NCBI GenBank assembly: GCA_028565715.1
Contig: JAOXYC010228015.1
Location: 1-10,735, forward strand
Source of the DNA: Phoronis pallida
Taxonomy: Eukaryota; Phoronida; Phoronidae
Direction of reading: 5' to 3'
Length of the DNA stretch: 10,735 bases
Position numbers and translations under genes: made by a program. The notes beneath the pieces are model-generated. The model made no database searches. It was not told where the DNA came from and was given only the letters and a program-made list of their open reading frames with translations. Shown one piece after another: positions 1 to 7,020 of this stretch; the stretch's first letter is position 1, and every line of letters begins with the position of its first letter.

Positions 1-173
1 TTGGACGATATGAATTTTAAATATTGGACGAAGCGACGTGGCATAGACTTCTGGCTACAGATCAGACTGGTGTGTGACAATGTCAGTGTTATCGCTGGGC
101 TTATCATGATCTGGTCTATTTATAAATCTAGATTAAGAGTTAGTGAAAAAGATGTTAAGAACAAAACAAATTA

Positions 174-473
174 ATTCAAATTCAGTCCTTGGTAACAACA
201 AGGACACGGGCCACGAAACCCAACACTCTGGTCCCAAATCAGCCAATTGACCAAAAAACTTGGCACAGGGACCCAAGTACCGGGTATATACACCCAAAAT
301 ACCGGGCACCAACAGAATACCAGATTGTACCCGCCTTTTGTACCATGTCCGTGTACCTGGTATTTTGGGTGTATGGACCTGGTATTTGGGTCCATGTGCC
401 TAGTATTTTGGTCCGTTGGCTCAGTTTGAGACCGGTGTGCCAGGTTTGTTGTTACCAAGGCCTGAAATTGATG
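174..473. mobile_element. Foldback (long inverted repeat) element, about 300 bp
   Basis: The two halves are imperfect inverted complements. The left arm runs from about 174 to 310 and begins TCAAATTCAGTCCTTGG. The right arm runs from about 345 to 473 and its complement begins TCAATTTCAGGCCTTGG. Each arm then continues with matching GTAACAACAA, GACCAAAA, GGCACA, ACCCAA and ACACCCAAAATACC blocks. The middle (about 311-344) is unpaired. This structure is typical of a foldback or MITE-like non-autonomous transposon. No transposase is present and I see no clear target-site duplication. Open frames on both strands here (for example 189-608 plus, 518-171 minus) follow from the repeated, stop-poor composition and show no protein family features. 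Confidence 0.7.
355..420. repeat. Three tandem 22-bp units inside the foldback right arm
   Basis: Units start at 355, 377 and 399. All share the core (A)CCTGGTATTTTGGGT followed by a variable TRTGG or CCATGTG part. The third unit is the most diverged. Matching units appear as reverse complements in the left arm, so the foldback probably grew by local tandem duplication before or after the arms formed. Confidence 0.65.
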
Positions 474-981
474 AGCTGTCATCTGTGGTTCATGTTGATA
501 CAAAGATTCCTGTTTCACATTTTACCCGTTTTACCCATTGTTGTAGTGATCCCTGACAGCGTGTTGTATTTAAAGAATGGTTCGATTGTTTTCAATGTTT
601 TTTTTTGAAATTCCTGGTGCAGCCTGAAAAAGACTCTTTCTTTGACATTTTAGTAATGAGTCAGTAAGGATTGTTTTGTTCAGGTTCAATGCCTTACTGC
701 TATAACATGTGTTAATGATACAGATTGCATAGACTTCACTTGTTCAGGGTTATTGTAGTTTTTTTGGTTTAAACTGTATATAGGAAAATGCTGTTATTGA
801 AAATAAATTGATGCTCAACATTTTTGAAATTGAATATTTCATTGCCCAACAGTTATGAAATGTTATTGAAATTGAATAATGATTCGCAGTTTAATTGCTC
901 AACAGTTGGTTGTTGATAACCCCTATTATTTTTCTAATAACAAAAAGTCAACGTTACTCCTCATCAGAGGAAAATGTAGAC
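474..981. other. AT-rich DNA, no gene seen
   Basis: No convincing coding frame or RNA gene. The stretch has a T-run near 598-606, an AATAAA at about 801, and a short partly repeated phrase (TTGAAATTGAAT followed by a CAACAGTT-type word) at about 825-910. I cannot assign a function to it. Confidence 0.6.
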
Positions 982-1040
982 ATTTGGAATCTGAAAATTT
1001 CTGACCCACGACGGGTCAGAAATGTTTTCAGATTCCAAAT
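982..1040. repeat. Strong 26-bp-stem hairpin
   Basis: The left arm (982-1007, starting ATTTGGAATCTGAAAA) pairs with the right arm (1013-1040). The loop is ACGAC (1008-1012), and the only flaw is a two-base bulge (CA) in the right arm. The stem is nearly perfect and stands alone in ordinary AT-rich DNA. It could be the remnant of a small foldback transposon or a transcribed hairpin. It is short for an animal microRNA precursor and pairing largely stops beyond the arms. Confidence 0.8.
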
Positions 1041-1485
1041 TTACCTTTAATATATTATTAATTGTCATCAAACTCATCATAGAAGGGATTCGTTATTTAT
1101 ATCTATTTATTATTCAAATTATTGGAATTGATTTCTTGAACGCAATGTGGTTTGAGCCTCATTCGCAAACTTTTTATTTTTTTCAATTGCTTCACCTTTC
1201 ACAGTTCACACCTTTTCTCATTAATTTGGAGTTTCAATTAAACTTAATTTATTTTTTAAGATCTTCCATTCAATATATTGATGATTTACAAGTGGTTGTT
1301 TGGCGTTTCCAAATCATTGCATGAATTCTTTTTGTTGGTGTTGTTGTTGAATTGAATATTTTATTAATAAAGCATCATCTTGGTATCTTAAAAATAGTTT
1401 TAAATTTAATTCAGTAAGTTTTTTACGATCTTTCTTTTCAATTTCTTGACAGCTTCATTGCTTTTTTACGTAAATTGTTTTTGCT
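1041..1485. other. AT-rich DNA, no gene seen
   Basis: Very AT-rich. It contains one open frame of about 100 codons (1022-1324 plus) whose product is rich in Phe, Ile and Leu, as expected from T-rich sequence. It has no recognisable domain, and its start lies inside the hairpin described above. I treat it as noncoding. Confidence 0.6.
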
Positions 1486-1487
1486 TA

Positions 1488-1756
1488 CCGTATTGCCCCG
1501 CATATGAGCGCTTGCGCCTATAAGTGAATATGCGCCTATACGCGCAACGTATAGGCCCATGCGCCTATTTTGCAAGTGTTAAAATTAACATGTCAAAATT
1601 GCGCCTGTATCCGGAGCGCCCGGTTAACGTGGGCCTATACGCGGGACCTTTAGGCCCATGCGCCTATTTTGCGCGAATTTGAATTAACACATTTTGAGAG
1701 CAAAATGCATTTTTTTCGCATATAGGCGCAATGCGCTCATATGCGGGGCAATACGG
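1488..1756. mobile_element. Non-autonomous DNA transposon (MITE) with TA target-site duplication
   Basis: The ends are long terminal inverted repeats of about 37 bp starting CCGTATTGCCCCGCATATGA. The right end (about 1719-1756) is its complement with one base difference in length. The dinucleotide TA flanks both ends (1486-1487 and 1757-1758), which suits a Tc1/mariner/pogo-type TA target-site duplication. The 269-bp interior has no transposase. It is much richer in CpG and GCGC words than its surroundings and carries an internal direct repeat. The superfamily assignment rests only on the TA duplication and is tentative. Confidence 0.75.
1535..1672. repeat. 39-bp direct repeat inside the MITE
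   Basis: Positions 1535-1573 and 1634-1672 match without gaps at an offset of 99 bases. The last 22 bases, beginning TAGGCCCATGCGCC, are identical. The units also contain inverted CCTATA/TATAGG words, so the element can form several alternative hairpins. Internal repeats of this kind are common in non-autonomous DNA transposons. Confidence 0.75.
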
Positions 1757-2197
1757 TACTCCATTAGTTACCGAGAAATAAATGCGTGAATATCCCGTGG
1801 TGAATGTAAACTACATGTAGGAACCAGAATGACTCGTTTCAGATGTAAACTTGCAACGCAATTTTTGAAGCGACGGTGACTTTTTTCGAATGACATTGGC
1901 TGACGGGGCAAAGAAATACAATAGAGCAAATTGGGGCCACTGCTATTGTCGCTGGTGTATCATCATTTGCAAACCCAAGAGAGATCCTATAAGAACTTAC
2001 GTCAATATCTCTTGCTATCGTAGCGCCCTCAGTTGGCTCAAGAATATGAGCAGGGGCTGACACCGCCCGTCACTTTTTCACATTCTTTTTCCGGTCCCGT
2101 TCTTTGCGAAACTGTGTACTGTATATAACGCCAAAAACAACAAGTCTAAATGTTTGCAACGCACTTATGGATTCGGTTTTGAGTTTTGACCAAGATA

Positions 2198-2703
2198 TAG
2201 TTACATAGGAGCTCTCTGTGGTTAGCAAATGGGTGCATAACATTATTCTTTTCTGTATCTAATGTTTCTTATTGTCATCGTGAAATGGTTATCATTCAAG
2301 TGAGAGTACGGATGAACATTTGAAGCATTAAATACAGTTAGGAAGCTTGAGAAAATATATTGGCTTGTTAGTCATATGTTATGTAAAAAATAAACACTTA
2401 TTCGTGGAATTTACACTGTCTAATGGATATTTCGAAACCAGAGACAGTAAGCCTACTTTGTAATTATTCAACTTTCGAACCATCTGTTTCTAGGGTTTCT
2501 TGGTGCCAAGAACCTAAATTAAGATATGGCGTGAGGATAGTCAACTGTTATTCCTAAAGAAATGAATCAAGTATTAGTCTCTTTTTAATGTCACTTTATT
2601 TAAACTTGTTTATAACAGTTAAAATTTAAGCTGTACTAAAGAAAATTAGAAAGGTTTAGTTTCGCAAGCTTATCATTTTTGAAAATTGAGTCGAAAATCA
2701 TCC
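2198..2703. other. 3' flank and probable 3' UTR of the vanin-like gene
   Basis: No coding frame. The part nearest the gene (about 2580-2703) is probably its 3' UTR, because a polyadenylation signal lies at 2600-2595 on the minus strand. This block has no counterpart in unit 2, where it was lost with the 3' part of the gene. Confidence 0.45.
2595..2600 (-). terminator. Candidate polyadenylation signal (AATAAA)
   Basis: The plus strand reads TTTATT, giving AATAAA on the coding strand about 105 bases after the TGA stop (2706-2704) of the vanin-like gene. Distance and orientation fit a mammalian-type poly(A) signal. The motif is common in AT-rich DNA, so this is only a candidate. Confidence 0.4.
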
Positions 2704-5226
2704 TCACATGATCCCTACAAGGGAGAATACAATGACATAAAGCCAAATAACCTGTCCAGGTTGTCGTAATGTTGCGTCATTGATATATTTGTGTTTACCA
2801 AGAGCGACAGTATTGTTCAAGACGGATTTTGGAATATTTTCTTCAAAGTGCCGACCATCTTTAAAGTACCAATCGAAAAGCGTCTCACCATCCGTGAGCG
2901 ATTTTGGACGTTCTTTATTAAACCACCGACCGAGCAACATGGCGGACAGTAGAGGTTTCTCCATAGTCTCATTGACGGTAATTGTACCATTACCGTATGT
3001 CCACGAGCCGACATATATCCCAGGCGTCGCATCCAGTACCTCCGGATAGGTATATTTGGTATCAAATTCTCCTCTTAACTGTAAACGAGAGAATATAGTT
3101 TTGGTGACTGCCTGTATACGTGTATTGTCTTTGCCGCATGACTGGTTCGATTTGTCCGCGCACCTTATAACAATACATCCTTGATTGTAGCTATTACCAT
3201 CGTACATCTTAAACCCATCGTACGCACCTAGAGCGTAAAAATCCGACTTTGATGTTTTGTTAATAGAAAAATCGAGATGACAGCAAATTCTTTTCTGACA
3301 AACACAAAGGACACCAGATCGTGTTTCTAAAGGCACCCACGTAAACGCTAAAGAGGATCTATAATTATCCAAATTTGATTCAAACTTTCTCGCATTTTCG
3401 TTAGAACAACTCCTTCTCCCATGTTGATCCAGCGTGTACGGAACATTTGGTGTTGGTTTACACGGAATGGTCGCTGTCACCATCTGGCCCTCAGGAACGC
3501 CTAGATTGTAAGTAAAATTTGCGATACCTTGTGGAGTATATATACCGCTGCCATTTATTGTAAATCCCAGTGGGCGATGGAGATTTGCCGCCAACACGTT
3601 AACACCCATCGTCCTTGCAAACGCCTGCTCATAAATGAATGGCGGTAAACCAATCCTCCATGCGACGGATAACACAATGTGGTTTATTTGATATTCTTCA
3701 ACAAGCTTGATAGCAGCTTGGTCCCAGACAGCAAGATCCATAGTGATGATGTCAAAACAACCAAGTGAACCAAAACGTCCGAATGGGGTATCAAAATAAG
3801 CATAATTCATCACATTAGGTTTATCGAATAAATCTCCATACCTTGGGTTTTTTTGAAATTTATATTTTGTATGGTACTTGCTCACCAAACATCCTTTGTC
3901 ATTAAAGACGACATTTGAGTCGTACATTCGACTTCCACTGTAAGGACATGTTGGGTCATTCTTTCCGCTCGAACACGGTTTCTTGTCGCCCGGCATATTA
4001 GCAGCAATGTAGATCTCATTTTCTTGTGCCATACAACTAAGTCGCCTCTGAATATATATTGAATCTGTGTAATTGCTGACGTCACAAGGGCACCATGTTG
4101 AATTCTTCGTGCCTTGGTCTGGGATGTACTCCATATAGTCAGAGCTAAGCCGCAAGACGTCGTACCCATAAAGTCCATATTCAGGGAATACTAAGATATG
4201 TGCGTCCTGTAATAAATATGATGTTAATAATTTTTCTGTTCGAAAACCATATTTCGAAAAGAAGGGTTTTACAGGCCAACATTGATAAATTTTGAAAAGA
4301 CAGAAAATTCGGAACTCGACTAGGAATCAACTTTGCGTGTTTCATTTCTAACATAAAAGTATTATATACATGTACATGTGGTAATAAATTGCTGCTGATA
4401 AATGATCAAACGTAATGGCACAGAAAAAAATTATTCTGATTAACAACGAATGGAACCAAAGATATCTCTCTTACCAGGGGAGCGTCACAATCTCTAGATC
4501 TCTTGATTTGTTCTGCATTCTTTTTGTTTGATTATTTTTATAAAAATGGTTTTAACCATTTTTATAACAAATTAAAATTGTGTTATATCGTAATTTCCAG
4601 TGTTCATGTGATAATTCTAGCGGGGATTTCCGAAAGAGCGCCCCCCTGAAAGAGCGCCCATGCATTAAAAGTTCAAACGTTTAAATACTGGTCAATTTTT
4701 TGGAAAATCATTTTTTTTTCTATTTGAGGTCACGACAGGACCGTTCACCAACTTTGACTCAAGTTCAGAAAAGTTAAACGACCTTAGGTCAAATGAGCCT
4801 GCGAACGATTGTAAAGTAGCCTAGCCATGCAAGTAGAATTTTTCAAAATCTTTCGGAAATCCCCGGTAGTCCAATCGGATTGAGATTAACTTCATTGATA
4901 AAATGGAACTATTTGATAACTGAGATTACACTTTTTGTGGAAAAGAGAACACTAGGGAGTGCATGCTGAATAAAACCAATAAAAACTTAACGCACCTTTG
5001 CTAGTCTTGCTTTTTCTTCAAAAACAACCAAATTTTTTTCCATATGAAATATTGCCTGTTCTCTATAGTTGACTTCCTCATACGAAGTTGGTGGCGCGAT
5101 GACTGCATGTTCATAAACTGCTGCGATGAACGTGTCTCCACCCTTGAAAACTGCTGCTTCGATTAGCAATTGTTCAAACACAAAATTTGACATTAGGCCT
5201 AGCAGAAACCACAGTTTTGGTGGCAT
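2704..5226 (-). CDS. Vanin/biotinidase-like amidohydrolase (nitrilase superfamily), two exons, catalytic Lys replaced
   Basis: Exon 1 is 5226-4996 (77 codons) and exon 2 is 4206-2704 (500 codons plus TGA). The splice is phase 0, with donor AAG|GTGCGT at 4995 and acceptor TTACAG|GAC at 4206, giving 577 residues. Known members hydrolyse pantetheine or biotin amides outside the cell. Family features in order: hydrophobic N-terminus (residues about 3-24); DTFIAAVYEHA; VFPEYGLYG with catalytic Glu86; WCPC; GCLVSKYHT; GCFD with nucleophile Cys227; VLAAN; GSGIYTP; VCQKRICCHLDF; ALGAYDG. Nine N-glycosylation sequons and a hydrophobic C-terminus (VIWLYVIVFSLVGIM) suggest a secreted or GPI-anchored glycoprotein. 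The start ATG at 5226 was chosen because unit 2 has ATG at the same place; an in-frame ATG at 5247 is possible. Odd points: position 190 is Thr where vanins and biotinidase have the catalytic Lys; several extra residues follow CFDI; and PxAW reads SVAW. Family membership is confident, activity is doubtful, and it is not clear whether the gene is closer to vanin or biotinidase. Confidence 0.9.
4538..4567. repeat. Perfect 14-bp-arm palindrome in the intron
   Basis: TTATAAAAATGGTT (4538-4551), a TT spacer, then the exact complement (4554-4567). It is AT-rich and could arise by chance or be the remnant of an insertion. No function is assigned. Confidence 0.7.
4621..4865. mobile_element. MITE-like element with 17-bp terminal inverted repeats
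   Basis: The left end starts CGGGGATTTCCGAAAGA (4621-4637) and the right end is its exact complement (4849-4865). The 245-bp body holds a short GAGCGCCC direct repeat (about 4637-4660) and no coding frame. The flanks share TAG (CTAG before, GTAG after), which may be a short target-site duplication but is not decisive. It lies in the intron of the intact gene and is missing from the unit 2 intron, so it probably inserted after the duplication. Confidence 0.65.
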
Positions 5227-5259
5227 GATTGAAATGTTCACCCTCAACTCTCCACTTCA

Positions 5260-5282
5260 TGTAGGCCTACTGTAGGCCTACA
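5260..5282. repeat. Two tandem copies of a palindromic TGTAGGCCTAC word
   Basis: GTAGGCCTAC occurs at 5261-5270 and again at 5272-5281, each a perfect palindrome with an AGGCCT core. The pair sits about 35 bases upstream of the chosen start codon, within the likely 5' UTR. The corresponding part of unit 2 (about 8480-8520) lacks it. Confidence 0.75.
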
Positions 5283-5373
5283 TAACAATTGGACAACCAA
5301 TCACGAGTAATTTTTGCACACAGATTGCTACTTAAAAAACAGGCAAGAGGCCAAGCCAGGTCACCCTTGCGTG

Positions 5374-5383
5374 ATTTATAAAT
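5374..5383 (-). promoter_or_regulatory. Candidate TATA box of the vanin-like gene
   Basis: ATTTATAAAT lies about 150 bases upstream of the start codon. It is followed on the coding strand by a block (TCACGCA, GGGTGAC, then GGCCTCTTGCCTGTTTTTTAAG) that is unusually well kept in unit 2. Conservation of a TATA-like word at the same distance in both copies supports a core promoter. The transcription start is not known. Confidence 0.4.
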
Positions 5384-5389
5384 AAACTG

Positions 5390-6439
5390 TTGTTTATGTT
5401 TATCACTGTTTATGGCGTGCCATACATACATATGTATCAGGTGACCGAAAAAAAGGCTTTCATCATTTATAACCTTGTCTTGCAGTGCCCATATATTTCT
5501 TTCTTAAACTCAATGATAAGAATTTTGTGGACTTATAAAAAACTTATTCATCTACATAGCTACATTTGTATGTCAAAAAATCTGGTTAATTTCTATCGAA
5601 GTGGAAGAAAGTATCAAGATTGATCTGCTTTTTTACAACATGCCTTTCAGATAATGTTGTCAAAAATGTGTTAATTTTGAAATGAATCATGATGACATCA
5701 TGCTGATTTTTGCACACATATACTTGCAACCAATATTGTAAAATTTCATTATAAAGTTTATGAAAAATTCTGAATTTAACAAGCAATTCACTAATTACAC
5801 TTCACAAAATGTCTGACAATGTCATATCACTAATTGTTTCGGTAAATTTGTTGTCTGAAACCTTAATGCAAATGTAATATATAAAACTCCTATAAAATGT
5901 TGGTGTCGTAGCTTCTACGGTTTTTTAGTTATTACAAAACGTAGGTGCCAAACGTGTAGAATAGTTCACTTACTTGGAAAGTTTGTTGATGACAGACGTT
6001 TCAGCCCAGCTACTCTGTATTTTTCCCGTCTATGATGGTGTCTACGTTACGACACTGAATTCTATTATGGGTTAGTACCGAATAAATAGTTACACTGGAT
6101 AAAAATGTAGTGCCACTGAATAATAATTCTGTGTCTCTGAATTATAACCTGCAATCCGGTACACCCGATAGTCCAGTGGCTTGCATTCATTCTGGCACCA
6201 TTCCCTAACTTCGGTGAACCTTGCGTCGTTGTTGAACCTTTTTTCGTTTTTTAATAACGTACTTGGAATAACAACTTTCTAAGTTTTGAGAAAAATTGAA
6301 TGGTTGTAGGGCCTATTTTTTAAGTTTTCTCCAGCAAAGATAACTTTCTTCGTTTAAACCAATATATGACTATTTTGGCAAAATGATTTGAATGCCCAAT
6401 AACCTTAAAATTCACTCTACAACTCCTTTTTTTGCCTAT
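5390..6439. other. Upstream flank of unit 1, no gene seen
   Basis: AT-rich sequence without a convincing gene. Two open frames (5390-5623 plus, 5786-5586 minus) overlap each other on opposite strands and match nothing I recognise. The 5881-5950 and 6040-6240 parts recur upstream of the broken copy at 9611-9672 and 9720-9930. The block 6051-6155 contains several degenerate CACTGAATTAT-type words. From about 6240 to 6439 is a spacer between the two duplication units. Confidence 0.55.
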
Positions 6440-6842
6440 CCAAGAGAGATCCTATACTTACGTCACTATCTCTTGCTAATAACTGCTGTCTTAGCGCCCT
6501 CGGTTGACTGAAGAACGCACAGGGGACTGACACCGCCCGTCATTTTCACATTGCATTGGTTGGTATATGAATAATCGCAGTGTGAATATTAAAACAAACA
6601 CAATATTCTTCAATCGTAACATGTTTCATGTTTTGCTGACCCACATTTTCAAACGAACAATGAACTGATACATACATAAATGAATAAAAATTAATCAAAC
6701 ATGAAAAGTGGAGTCAAAACCCGTTCTTTGTAGAACTTTGTAAAAATGTGAGGGTGTCGCTTTTTGCGCCAAAAACAACAAGTCTCAATGTTTGCAACAC
6801 AGTGGTTGCTTCGGTTTTGACCGAGAGATAAATACGTATGGA

Positions 6843-6995
6843 CCGCTGCATTATGTCGCCGTCACTGCATTATGTCGTGGGTAAGCCGCTGCATTATGTC
6901 GCCGTCACTGCATTATGACGCCGGCGACATAATGCAGTAGGGTATACCGCTGCATTATGACGCCGTCACTGCATTATGACGCCGTGCTTGCATGA
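6843..6995. repeat. Short tandem/inverted repeat array at a deletion junction
   Basis: CTGCATTATG followed by T or A and CGCC(GTCA) recurs through this block. A 36-base double unit starting CCGCTGCATTATG appears at about 6843, 6886 and 6948. One copy is inverted, making a 30-bp palindrome at 6908-6937 (CTGCATTATGACGCC and its complement with one mismatched pair). The last unit is degenerate (TGCATGATGAC). The array lies exactly where unit 2 lost about 1.4 kb relative to unit 1, between the 3' flank and the broken exon. The motif is GC- and CpG-richer than the flanks. Confidence 0.8.
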
Positions 6996-7020
6996 TGACT
7001 CAAAACCACATTTTAACTCG

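Larger units (their letters stand above)
4207..4995 (-). other. Intron 1 of the vanin-like gene (789 bp)
   Basis: It is bounded by GTGCGT at 4995-4990 and a TTTATTACAG acceptor ending at 4207, both on the minus strand. Unit 2 has the same two splice positions (8247 and 7580), which supports both calls. Similarity to the unit 2 intron persists only near the ends. The middle contains a hairpin and a MITE-like element absent from unit 2. Confidence 0.8.
1976..6240. repeat. Segmental duplication, unit 1
   Basis: This is the left unit of a head-to-tail duplication. Blocks also found in unit 2 in the same order and orientation are: 1976-2073 (with 6440-6543), 2096-2197 (with 6720-6830), 3582-4230 (with 7020-7605), 4996-5240 (with 8248-8490), 5317-5445 (with 8540-8760), about 5881-5950 (with 9611-9672) and about 6040-6240 (with 9720-9930). 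The blocks cover the gene's 3' flank, exons, 5' flank and far upstream DNA, so the whole locus was copied as DNA and not through an mRNA. Boundaries are by eye. Confidence 0.8.

Noticed and set aside
171-608. Overlapping open frames on both strands (up to 139 codons)
   Set aside because: They lie in the foldback with tandem units. The products are repetitive, mirror each other across strands and show no domain.
1022-1324. 100-codon open frame on the plus strand
   Set aside because: AT-rich composition yields a Phe/Ile/Leu-rich product. It starts in a hairpin and has no recognisable family or splice context.
1839-2063. 74-codon open frame on the minus strand
   Set aside because: The homologous part of unit 2 (6440-6543) carries indels that do not preserve this frame, and no family is recognised.
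2060-2073. ACACCGCCCGTCAC, resembling the universal small-subunit rRNA motif, also at 6530-6543
   Set aside because: Only about a dozen bases match and nothing around them resembles rRNA. The second occurrence is explained by the segmental duplication.
2780-3065. Open frames on plus (2780-3049) and in another minus frame (3065-2817)
   Set aside because: They are shadows of the vanin-like exon 2, which fully explains the open sequence.
3882-4178. 98-codon minus-strand frame overlapping the exon 2 start
   Set aside because: Out-of-frame shadow of exon 2. It lacks family motifs, whereas the chosen frame has them.
5685-5703. CATGATGACATCATG palindrome as a possible CRE/AP-1-like site
   Set aside because: Single short palindrome with a mismatched centre and no matching element in the unit 2 flank. 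Chance is sufficient.
5390-5786. Two overlapping open frames on opposite strands upstream of the gene
   Set aside because: Short, AT-driven and not kept in the corresponding unit 2 DNA. No domain is visible.
6843-6995. CRISPR-like array
   Set aside because: Units are degenerate, irregularly spaced, include an inverted copy, lack unique spacers of constant length, and the genome is eukaryotic.
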